Assembly (NCBI GenBank): GCA_031289675.1
Contig: JAITOZ010000215.1
Span: 1 to 40,832 of the forward strand
Reading direction: 5' to 3'
DNA: 40,832 nucleotides
Source of the DNA: Planctomycetaceae bacterium
GTDB lineage: Bacteria; Planctomycetota; Planctomycetia; Pirellulales; Thermoguttaceae
Part shown: positions 19,753-28,429 of the stretch, one piece after another
Position numbering within the stretch: position 1 is the stretch's first letter
Layout: each line of letters begins with the position of its first letter
Program-made: the position numbers and the translations under genes
Notes under the pieces: generated by a model
Databases searched by the model: none
Seen by the model: the letters and a program-made list of their open reading frames with translations, nothing else
What the model was told of the DNA's origin: nothing

Positions 19753-21078
19753 TTACCGCCGATTGCCGTTTTTCTTCGGTTCATACGGATGATTACGTTT
19801 GTTGAGAACCTTTGCTGTAACAATTTTATCCAATTCAGGTATCTTTGCGTCTTTATCCGCGGGGTCAACGCGCTGAATGTCCGCCAACACCTCCATTCCT
19901 TCTGCAACCCGTCCGAAAACGGTGTGCTTTCCGTCAAGGAAAGATGTCGGAACGAACGTTAAAAAGAATTGCGAACCGTTTGTGTTCTGTCCTGCATTCG
20001 CCATACTAATCGACCCGCGGAAGTGCTTCCGCATTTTAGGGTACTTCGGTCCGCATTCGTCATCAATGTTATAGCCGGGACCGCCGTTGCCGCTGCCTGT
20101 CGGATCTCCGCCCTGCGCCATAAAGAGCGGCAATACCCGATGAAACGGCGTACCGTTGTAGAAACCTCTTTCCGCAAGGCTGATAAAATTCGCAACGGTA
20201 TTCGGTGCCTCGTTTTCAAAAAGTTCCAAAACGATTTTTCCCTTCGTTGTCTCAAACTCTACCCTCGGCAATTTTTGATTAGGGTCTTTTTCTCCCGCCT
20301 CCTTTTCCGATTTGCGGATTTCCCGCTCTTTTGCCCAGTCTATTTGGAAATTCGGCAGCATCTGCATCATCATTTGCAGCGTTCCGGCATTGTCCCGCGC
20401 ATTCTTTCCGCCGCGCTGCTCCATCGATTTGAACACTTTTTCAAGATTTCCCGATTCTTCGGCTTTTTTTAACCACGCTTCGGCTTCGGGTAAATCCATC
20501 GTCAGCAACGCTGCTAATCCGGCATAAGTGTAGAGTCCTGCCGCTTCTTTATCGGTACCTCCTTTGACGAGTTCTTTGAAAATGCGGACAGATTCCTCGT
20601 AATTTTCACGCTGAAAGTCCCAGTCCACTGTCGAATAGAGCAGATTGCTGACAAACGGATTCCGGTTGGGTGCTTCTTTGTGTGCTTCCATCGCCAATTC
20701 GAGCAGTTGCTTATGCAAACCGAGACCTTCCTGATAGAGTTTCGGATATTCTGCGTCAATAGTTTCTTGCCGGTCTGGTTTGGCATCCTGATATTCGATT
20801 TTCAGAGCGGTCAACTTCTTGCCGAGTTCGCGAAACTTGACAAACTCCTGTATGAAAGTCTTATTTTTCGGACCGAGTGCCTCCGCTTCAGCATCGCTTT
20901 GGACGTAGTTGTTCGCTGGCTTCCGGCTGTCATCCGCCCTCTCAACAGGATTGCCGGCCGGGGCATTGGCCTCCGTATTCGTTACCGGCTGTGTTGCCGG
21001 TTTTGGCGGATGCTCATCCGCCGTAAGGAATGAACCGACGAGAAAGGATACCGCAAGGAATGTTACAATGAATCGCAT
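19753..21078 (-). CDS. Peptidyl-prolyl cis-trans isomerase, cyclophilin type, with TPR-like N-terminal region
   Basis: VEFETTKGKIVLELFENEAPNTVANFISLAERGFYNGTPFHRVLPLFMAQGGDPTGSGNGGPGYNIDDE ... GSQFFLTFVPTSFLDGKHTVFGRV. Confidence 0.92.
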   Translation of the reverse strand: MRFIVTFLAVSFLVGSFLTADEHPPKPATQPVTNTEANAPAGNPVERADDSRKPANNYVQSDAEAEALGPKNKTFIQEFVKFRELGKKLTALKIEYQDAKPDRQETIDAEYPKLYQEGLGLHKQLLELAMEAHKEAPNRNPFVSNLLYSTVDWDFQRENYEESVRIFKELVKGGTDKEAAGLYTYAGLAALLTMDLPEAEAWLKKAEESGNLEKVFKSMEQRGGKNARDNAGTLQMMMQMLPNFQIDWAKEREIRKSEKEAGEKDPNQKLPRVEFETTKGKIVLELFENEAPNTVANFISLAERGFYNGTPFHRVLPLFMAQGGDPTGSGNGGPGYNIDDECGPKYPKMRKHFRGSISMANAGQNTNGSQFFLTFVPTSFLDGKHTVFGRVAEGMEVLADIQRVDPADKDAKIPELDKIVTAKVLNKRNHPYEPKKNGNRR

Positions 21079-21142
21079 ATAGTTTTATAGTTGTTAGGGG
21101 ATATTGAAATTCAGCCGCTTTTCCGCAGCGGCTCTGATTTTA

Positions 21143-21797
21143 CTACCGCACGAGTTGCCGGAAGTCTTTTACGTTTTCGCAGGTAACCGCCGCCTGCAAG
21201 AACGAATCGAGTGCCGTCAGGTCGCTCAAAGACCGAATACTCTTTTCAGTGTTTTGGGGACGGAGGGAATCGGGTGCGCGAAACCGTTATCACCGCATTG
21301 GCTTTTTCGCGGATTGTTCCCCGCTCTTCGCCGAGTAATTTCCATTTTGCGGCAACGCCTGCTTCCTCCATCGCCTCATCAAATGTCTTTCTGCGCATAT
21401 CTTGTATCTCCTGAAATATAAAAAATTTGCTTGAAGGATCTGGAAGGATAACGTGCCGATAAACTCTCATCTGCGGTACAGCGTGACGCTTTTCCCCCGC
21501 GGTAATCATCTTGTCCATTCGGGAAACTGTTAAATCGCCCCGCAAAGAGCCGAGCCAAAGGTTTTCGTCTTCCGGTAATTCGTTAGTGACAATCATTTGA
21601 GCAGGACAAGTATCACCCTCAATCCCATCAATTCCTTGTTCCTTACTGACCATTTTATACCATTGAGACAAATTTTGCAGCAACTTTTTCGGTTTTTTCA
21701 AAACTGCAATGCTCACCGATATGTCTGTAACGGCAACTTTTTGTTCGGCGGCATAGAGCCGGCTGTAACACTGTGCCTCAAAAAAGCCGGATGCCAA
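21143..21797 (-). pseudogene. Truncated and frameshifted Rpn/PD-(D/E)XK-transposase-like gene remnant
   Basis: ORF 21246..21797 begins mid-protein from TTG. C-terminal coding continues in another frame as ...KSIRSLSDLTALDSFLQAAVTCENVKDFRQLVR*, stop at 21143-21145. G9 tract just upstream. Confidence 0.6.
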
Positions 21798-21882
21798 ACA
21801 ATACGTTTCATTGGGGGGGGGATATTATCTGTTTACGGAGACGAATGCTGAAGCGGCATCACAAGCGGTTTAATTATCCGTT

Positions 21883-22785
21883 TTATTCCACATTCTGCAC
21901 CATTTCGCGAATCTTTTCGATGACGTTTTTTATTTCAACGACCTGTGTCGTGATGCGGGCATCGTTCGCCTTTGCCCCCATCGTGTTTGTCTCCCGAAGC
22001 AATTCCTGCGTCAGAAAATCAAGTTTGCGACCGGCACTGTCCTTGCCGTTGAGAAATGCCGCAAATTGTTCCAAATGCGATTTGAAACGGACAATTTCTT
22101 CGGAAATATCACAGCGGTCAGCAAACAGGGCAACTTCACGAATCAAGTCGGCATCGTTGAGCGTCAAATTTTGTTCTGCCGTAAGAAAATCCATCCGCTC
22201 TTTAAGCCTTTGACGGTAAAGCGGGGCAAGCAGCGGGGCGGTCTCTTCAATACTGCCGGCAAGTTCCCGCAACGTGTCGAGGTTGGACGATAAATCTCTC
22301 GCCATTGCTTCACCCTCTGTCCGCCGCATTGTTTGCAGGGCTTTCAATGCCTGATGTACCGCTTGTTCAACGAGCCGCCAAAGAGCATCGGCAACCTTGC
22401 TGCCGGAATCATCAACAGTCATATCTGCCGTTTCAGTCACACCGGGCAGATGCAGCAATCTTTCCAGCGGAGGAGCGTATCCCGTTTGTCCCAGACTTTT
22501 TGCAATGCTGATAATTTGCTCAAAATAATTTTGAACAACAGCAGCAGAAATCCGGTAATCGGCAGCACTGTGTTCTCTGCGGATACGGATAACCGCTGTA
22601 AGAGTACCGCGTTCGACAACGTTACGGAGAAGGGACTCTACTCTCGATTCGAAAACAGAATAACCGTCGGTGAACCGCAGAGACAACTTGAAATAGCGGT
22701 TATTAACGCTCTTCAATTCAACGGAAACAGAAGTGCCGCCGTCCTGCAACGCTGCGGCACCGAAACCGGTCATACTGTATAACAT
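21883..22785 (-). CDS. yicC: YicC family endoribonuclease
   Basis: MLYSMTGFGAAALQDGGTSVSVELKSVNNRYFKLSLRF; C-terminal DFLTQELLRETNTMGAKANDARITTQVVEIKNVIEKIREMVQNVE. Confidence 0.93.
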   Translation of the reverse strand: MLYSMTGFGAAALQDGGTSVSVELKSVNNRYFKLSLRFTDGYSVFESRVESLLRNVVERGTLTAVIRIRREHSAADYRISAAVVQNYFEQIISIAKSLGQTGYAPPLERLLHLPGVTETADMTVDDSGSKVADALWRLVEQAVHQALKALQTMRRTEGEAMARDLSSNLDTLRELAGSIEETAPLLAPLYRQRLKERMDFLTAEQNLTLNDADLIREVALFADRCDISEEIVRFKSHLEQFAAFLNGKDSAGRKLDFLTQELLRETNTMGAKANDARITTQVVEIKNVIEKIREMVQNVE

Positions 22786-22868
22786 CAGGGGTCCAGAGAC
22801 GCGAACGCAAGTCCGCAGTCTTTATTTAATGAACCGTTATCTTGGCGTAACGGCTCTGAAAAATTTGA

Positions 22869-23582
22869 CTATTTCTTGCTGCGCCGTCTTGCCAAACCAA
22901 GTCCCGCCAAGGCTAAACCGAGAATCAACATCGTTGCCGGTTCGGGCGTTTGCGTTCTAATCCCGGAATGTTCTGCGTCAAAGACCAAGCCGAATCTCAT
23001 ATAATTGACATTGATGACGTTCGTGAAATCGAATGTAAACGACAGGTCAAGGTCTCCCTCTCCAATACCCGTACCGCCAAGCACAGAATTCGGGTTAAGA
23101 ACTATTTCAAACCAGCCGCCCTGCGGTGTCAATGCAAAGTCAACCGCTTTGCCGCCCACAGCGATAGACGTAACCGCCGTCTGGGAAAGGACGTGAAGGG
23201 ATGCAATGTGTGCGCTGGCGGTCAGAGGGGTCTCCCACACCTTTTCCACATTGAACGTGGTGCTGAATGTGTAGGTTGTGTTGAAATCAGGGGTACTCGG
23301 CTTGCCTCCCGCCTCATAGAAACCGAAAGTTCCGTACGGATTGTCCGCAGTAACAAGACCTTCATCGGTGTCGTTCTTAAAGGAAACCGATTGGGCTTGT
23401 CCGTTGCCGATGGCGAGCGTCCACTTGTCCGAATTTTCGGCGGTGGTGTCATACAAGCCGGAAACCGCCCAGCCGGAACCCGTGAGAACAAGTTCGCCTT
23501 TAGCGGGGTCAGAAAAAACGGCAAATGCGGTCAGGACAGCAAAAACAGACAGGGGGAAAATTAACTTTTTCATAGTATTCAC
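22869..23582 (-). CDS. PEP-CTERM sorting domain-containing secreted protein
   Basis: N-terminal signal peptide; C-terminal TPEPATMLILGLALAGLGLARRRSKK. Confidence 0.9.
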   Translation of the reverse strand: MNTMKKLIFPLSVFAVLTAFAVFSDPAKGELVLTGSGWAVSGLYDTTAENSDKWTLAIGNGQAQSVSFKNDTDEGLVTADNPYGTFGFYEAGGKPSTPDFNTTYTFSTTFNVEKVWETPLTASAHIASLHVLSQTAVTSIAVGGKAVDFALTPQGGWFEIVLNPNSVLGGTGIGEGDLDLSFTFDFTNVINVNYMRFGLVFDAEHSGIRTQTPEPATMLILGLALAGLGLARRRSKK

Positions 23583-23766
23583 CTTTAACCGGGGTTGGAG
23601 TTAAAACCAAATGAGAATGTCCAAAGCGAATCGACCTCAATGTAGCGGTAGATAGAAAACGCCGTGCCAAATATACTGAAAATGCTGATTTTTATAACCC
23701 GTTGATAAAAAACACGTTATATCCATTCACAATGAATATAAAATAACAAAAATTGTATGTCGTGCA

Positions 23767-24804
23767 TTAAAACGATACAAACGATATATTATTCTGCCTT
23801 TTTTGTATTATTTTACAACAGGAGGTAATGGACGGCAATCGGCTCTGCGGACTACAAGGATTTTTCAACCGGCAGTACCAGACCGGCTGGTTTGCTACTG
23901 CCGGTTGTTCATCGTTGAATGTAATCGGATTCGGTGCGAAACCGATGACGACAAACGCCAGCGTTGCCCAGCCGAGTACACGGCGAAACCAATTTAGCCG
24001 CATTGCATCGTTTGAGGTCGGCGGATGAGTGATGCCGACCGCCGCAAGCAGCAGAATGATGAGCGACCAATGCCAAAGACGGTAATAAATCAGCAAAACA
24101 ACGGCAAGATAGAAACCGGTTTTCATTAGTATCGGTGAGTATTTGCCGAGCAGACTGTGAAAAACGTGTCCGCCGTCCAGTTGTCCTACCGGCATCAGAT
24201 TGAGCGAGGTGAGCAGCAATCCCGCCCAAGCCGCCGTTGCAAACGGATGCGACTGTAATATCATATCCGGCGGAATCTCTCCGTAAATCCACAGTGCCGT
24301 CCATTGCATCAGCAGCGGGTCGCCGAGCAGAAGTTCTCCTTCAGGCATCGGCACGATGTAAGACTGCTGGATACCCCAATACAGAAAAATCAGCGTTGGA
24401 ACAAGACCGGCAAGAGGACCGCTGATACCAATGTCGAACAAGGCTTTAGAATTCGGCACGCGGTCGTCCATCACAATGACTGCGCCCAATGTACCGAGCA
24501 GTCCGAAAGGCACGGGAATAAAGTACGGCAAACTGCTGCGGACTTTGTAGCGGCGGGACTGTAAGAAATGTCCGAATTCGTGGCACGTGAGTATGATCAT
24601 CAGAGGCAGCGAAAAGAGCAGCGACTGCCAAAGCAGTTCTCGAAAAACGTTCCAATGTACCGGTGTGTCCGCTCCAAGAACAGCCAAACACGATGAAAGC
24701 AGCATCTGGTACAAGAGACCGCCGTCAAAGCCGAAGCGGCAGAATGTTGTGGTAACAAACGTTGCCAGAAAGAGCAGGAGCGGTGTTTTCCAGTTGTCTA
24801 TCAT
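23767..24804 (-). CDS. Site-2 protease family (M50) membrane metalloprotease
   Basis: HEFGH motif in LTCHEFGHFLQSRRYKVRSSLPYFIPVP; second motif NLMPVGQLDGGHVFHSLLG. Confidence 0.9.
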   Translation of the reverse strand: MIDNWKTPLLLFLATFVTTTFCRFGFDGGLLYQMLLSSCLAVLGADTPVHWNVFRELLWQSLLFSLPLMIILTCHEFGHFLQSRRYKVRSSLPYFIPVPFGLLGTLGAVIVMDDRVPNSKALFDIGISGPLAGLVPTLIFLYWGIQQSYIVPMPEGELLLGDPLLMQWTALWIYGEIPPDMILQSHPFATAAWAGLLLTSLNLMPVGQLDGGHVFHSLLGKYSPILMKTGFYLAVVLLIYYRLWHWSLIILLLAAVGITHPPTSNDAMRLNWFRRVLGWATLAFVVIGFAPNPITFNDEQPAVANQPVWYCRLKNPCSPQSRLPSITSCCKIIQKRQNNISFVSF

Positions 24805-24963
24805 TTAAGTGTGCCGGTTATTTGTCGGTTCGGTTCTTTATGCGGCAATACAGTCCGCGTCTTTGCGGGGAGAAAACACAAGCGTACTCCAAACCCGCCG
24901 CTCTCCACTCAATCTATTGTCCGTTTTCCTTTGTCTCTTGTCAATTTATGGTATAATAGGCGT

Positions 24964-25803
24964 ATGTTTTCTCTTGAAATCACCGGTTTATCCTGTCCTG
25001 TCAAAATGCCGAAGGCGGTGATGTTTGATTTTGACGGTACTACCAGCGTTCTGCGCGAAGGCTGGCACGAAATCCTGACAAACTATTTTGTAACTCTGTT
25101 ACAAGCAACGCCGAAAGGAAAAACGCAAAATGCTGCCGAATTAACGCAACTTGTTCACCGGTCGATAGAGCCGAACATCGGCAAACTGCCGCTGTTTCAA
25201 TTTTACACGCTTATAGAATTACTGAAACAATACGGTCTGAAACAACACGGCGGGCAGATTGCCGATGCCGAATTTTATCTTGCGGATTACTACCGCTCTT
25301 TGCTTGCGGTTGTCGAAGAGCGGCACGGGCAACTTCGCAGCGGACGGAACCCTGACGAACTGATGCTGCCCGGCACCGTTGCGGTGTTGGATATGTTCCG
25401 CCGCCGCAATGTTAAACGGTATCTGGTCAGCGGGACGGAACAGGAGTTTATCCGCAAGGACTGTGAATTGCTGCAAATTACAGAGTATTTTGACGGCGGT
25501 ATTTTCGGCGGCACCAAGGACATAGAGTCATCGTCAAAGAAAGCCGTCATTACCCGAATCATCAGCGAAAACGGTATTAAAGGCAGCGAACTCATTAGTT
25601 TCGGCGACGGACAAACGGAAACGCGGGAGGTGAAAGCCGTCGGCGGTTTTGCCGTCGGCGTTGCCTCGAACGAAGATACTCTCGATGGAATCAATCAATG
25701 GAAACGCCGGCAACTTATTGAAGCCGGTGCCGATTGGATTATTCCGCATTTCGGCGATGCTGCCGACCATTTGACTGAAATCGAACATTGTATTTTTCAT
25801 TAA
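24964..25803 (+). CDS. HAD family hydrolase
   Basis: VMFDFDGTTSVLREGW; LVSGTEQEFIRKDCELL; ISFGDGQTETREVKAVGGFAVGVAS. ATG at 24964. Confidence 0.88.
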   Translation: MFSLEITGLSCPVKMPKAVMFDFDGTTSVLREGWHEILTNYFVTLLQATPKGKTQNAAELTQLVHRSIEPNIGKLPLFQFYTLIELLKQYGLKQHGGQIADAEFYLADYYRSLLAVVEERHGQLRSGRNPDELMLPGTVAVLDMFRRRNVKRYLVSGTEQEFIRKDCELLQITEYFDGGIFGGTKDIESSSKKAVITRIISENGIKGSELISFGDGQTETREVKAVGGFAVGVASNEDTLDGINQWKRRQLIEAGADWIIPHFGDAADHLTEIEHCIFH

Positions 25804-25860
25804 ACTTGTTCCACAACCTGCTGGCGTTTACTGTATCTCAAGATGAAAAAGGGAAATGAT

Positions 25861-25940
25861 AATCGCGAAGGCGCAAAGAAAACGAAGAAGAGGAAAAAAA
25901 GAACATAAAAAAACTCTGCGGTCTTCGCTCCTTCGCGATT
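25861..25940. repeat. 18-bp inverted repeat (16/18), arms containing a perfect AATCGCGAAGG/CCTTCGCGATT core
   Basis: aatcgcgaaggcgcaaag (25861-25878) versus cttcgctccttcgcgatt (25923-25940). Confidence 0.75.
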
Positions 25941-25974
25941 AAAAAACGGTTCTGGAACAAATCTATTAAACACT

Positions 25975-28131
25975 ATGCCGAAAGTACCGAAAGAAAAAGC
26001 ATTGCCGAAATCCGCATTGACGAAGACAGATTCGTCAAGAACAGTATTGTCGATGAACCGCGAGTTGAGTTGGTTGAGTTTCAACGAGCGGGTTTTGCTC
26101 GAAGCCGATGACCCGTCGGTGCCGCTCCTCGAACGTCTGACATTTCTCGGCATCTTTTCCAATAATCTCGATGAGTTTTACCGTGTCCGCGTTGCCGTCT
26201 TGAAACGGCTTGCCAATTTGCAGAAAACACTCCCGGACACAGCCGAACTGAATTACGACCCTGTCAAAATCCTCAAAGAAATACACCATCGCACCGCATT
26301 GCAGCGGTACAAGAGCGAAGAAATTTACGAAGACATCTGTAAAGAACTTGCCGAAGAAAATATCTTCATTATTGATGAAACGGATTTAAGCGAAGAACAG
26401 AGTGTCTTTGTCAAACAGTATTTCAAAGAGACTGTCCGGCAATTTTTGTTTCCGATAATGCTTGACCGCTTTAAGAATTTTTCCAATCTTCACGACAACT
26501 CGATTTACCTTGCCGTTGATTTAATGCACAAAGACAATCCGGCGGCAGAAAATTTAGCGTTGATTGAAATTCCGGCGGATAGTTTATCCCGCTTTGTTGT
26601 GCTGCCCGTTGGTGCGGACAAACGCTGCAATGTTCTTTATCTCGATGACGTTATCCGGCACTGTCTTGCCGATATTTTTTCCGTCTATGGCTTCGTCCGC
26701 TTCAACGCTTACGGCATCAAGTTCACACGGGATGCCGAGTTCGACATCAGCAGCGATGTTTCAAAAAGTTTTCTGCAATCCGTCAGCGACGGCTTGAAAC
26801 AGCGCAAGTTCGGTGCGACCGTCCGCTTTATCTACGATGAGGAAATGCCGAAAAAGGTTTTGGTGAGTCTTCGTAAAAAATTTGGTATTAAAAAACGCGA
26901 CTCGCTGGAAAAAGGCGGACGATATTTGAATGTCCGCGATGTAATGCAGTTTCCCCGCAATCTCGGTGCGAAAAAAATGCAGTATGAAGCGGTACCGCAA
27001 CTGCCGGTTGCCTGTTTCCCGCCGGGAATGTCGATACTTGATGTGATTCGGGAAAAAGATGTGATGCTGCATTATCCGTATCAGCCGTTCCAATATATCA
27101 TTGAGTTGCTGCGTGAAGCGTCGATTGACCCTGCCGTTCGGGCGATTAAGATGACGATTTACCGGGCGGCAAAACATTCGGCAGTCGTCAATGCGTTAAT
27201 CAATGCTGCCCGCAACGGTAAGGAAGTGATTGTCTTTGTCGAGTTTCAGGCACGTTTCGATGAAGCGGCAAACATTTCCTGGGCGGCAAGAATGCAGGAC
27301 GAAGGAATCCGTGTTCTGCCGAGTATTCCGGGAATGAAAGTGCATTGCAAAATAATCCTTATCCGCCGCAGAGAACAAAATCAAAACGTGTATTATGCGG
27401 CTGTCGGGACTGGAAATCCGAACGAAAACACGACCCGGATTTACTGCGATGAACATTTGTTGACGGCAAACCAAGACATCACGGCGGAAGTCAATAAGGT
27501 CTTTCATATTCTTGATGACCAAAAGTATCAGCGTCCCGACTTCAAAGAAATTATCGTTTCGCCTTTCGGTACACGTAAGTTTTTTCTCAAAAAAATCGAC
27601 AGGGAAATTAAAAATGCCGAAAAAGGAAAACCGGCGTGGATGATTATCAAACTCAATAATCTCGTTGATAAAAAACTTGTTAACCGGCTTTACGATGCCG
27701 GCAGAGCCGGTGTCCAAATTGACTTGATTATCCGCGGTATCTGTACGCTGGTTCCGGGAATACCGAAACAGAGCGAAAACATCAGAGCCGTCCGTATTGT
27801 TGACCGGTTCCTCGAACACAGCCGGATTTTCGTGTTTGCCGGCGGCAGTTGCCGCGAGATGCCTTCTGCTGCCGGCAACAAGGCGGATTATTACATCGGT
27901 TCAGCAGATTGGATGGAACGCAATCTTGACCGCCGGTTCGAGGTGATGGTACCGATACATAGTAAGAATATTCAACAGGAACTTTGGGATATACTGCAAA
28001 TACAGTTATCAGATAACGTGAAGGCGAGGCTGATCAGTTACGGAAAATCAAACGAACGGATACCTGTTACAAAAAATGTGAAAAAAATACAATCGCAAAC
28101 AGAAATCTATCAGTATTTGAAAGGCAAATAA
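25975..28131 (+). CDS. ppk1: Polyphosphate kinase 1
   Basis: MNRELSWLSFNERVLLEADD; ARFDEAANISWAARMQDEGIRVLPSIPGMKVHCKIILI; GTGNPNENTTRIYCDEHLLTANQDI; YYIGSADWMERNLDRRFEVMVPI. Confidence 0.95.
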   Translation: MPKVPKEKALPKSALTKTDSSRTVLSMNRELSWLSFNERVLLEADDPSVPLLERLTFLGIFSNNLDEFYRVRVAVLKRLANLQKTLPDTAELNYDPVKILKEIHHRTALQRYKSEEIYEDICKELAEENIFIIDETDLSEEQSVFVKQYFKETVRQFLFPIMLDRFKNFSNLHDNSIYLAVDLMHKDNPAAENLALIEIPADSLSRFVVLPVGADKRCNVLYLDDVIRHCLADIFSVYGFVRFNAYGIKFTRDAEFDISSDVSKSFLQSVSDGLKQRKFGATVRFIYDEEMPKKVLVSLRKKFGIKKRDSLEKGGRYLNVRDVMQFPRNLGAKKMQYEAVPQLPVACFPPGMSILDVIREKDVMLHYPYQPFQYIIELLREASIDPAVRAIKMTIYRAAKHSAVVNALINAARNGKEVIVFVEFQARFDEAANISWAARMQDEGIRVLPSIPGMKVHCKIILIRRREQNQNVYYAAVGTGNPNENTTRIYCDEHLLTANQDITAEVNKVFHILDDQKYQRPDFKEIIVSPFGTRKFFLKKIDREIKNAEKGKPAWMIIKLNNLVDKKLVNRLYDAGRAGVQIDLIIRGICTLVPGIPKQSENIRAVRIVDRFLEHSRIFVFAGGSCREMPSAAGNKADYYIGSADWMERNLDRRFEVMVPIHSKNIQQELWDILQIQLSDNVKARLISYGKSNERIPVTKNVKKIQSQTEIYQYLKGK

Positions 28132-28149
28132 CAAGCGGCGAGCGGGCTA

Positions 28150-28427
28150 ACGAGTACGGGGCGCAAGTCCCGCCGGTTTTATGATAGGCTGAAGTCAACA
28201 TTGACCCTGAAACTTTAACCGCCTGCTGCCGTCCCCAAATGGCGTTGGAGTTGCCGAAATTCCCGGAACGAAAAGACAAGACGGAAGGTGCTAGAAATGC
28301 GCTGCGGAGAAGCGGAGAATTTGTCAACAGGGACATTCCGGACAGATATGACTTTTCCATAACGAAATCAAAAAACTACGATAGTATTTTTACCAGCGAA
28401 CAGTTACCGAAATTGATTAACCCCTGA
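28150..28427 (+). repeat. Dispersed intergenic element, copy 2 (hairpin, GGTTTTATGATAG block, small ORF 28239..28427)
   Basis: Shares several conserved blocks with 2144..2339; see findings. Confidence 0.7.
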
Positions 28428-28429
28428 AA

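Noticed and set aside
22801-22816. GCGAAC-GCAA-GTCCGC hairpin resembling the dispersed-element hairpin
   Set aside because: One stem mismatch and none of the downstream conserved blocks; not enough to call a third copy.
27196-27819. 207-aa minus-strand ORF opposite ppk1
   Set aside because: Fully antisense to a clearly conserved gene; Asn/Phe/Arg-rich shadow composition.
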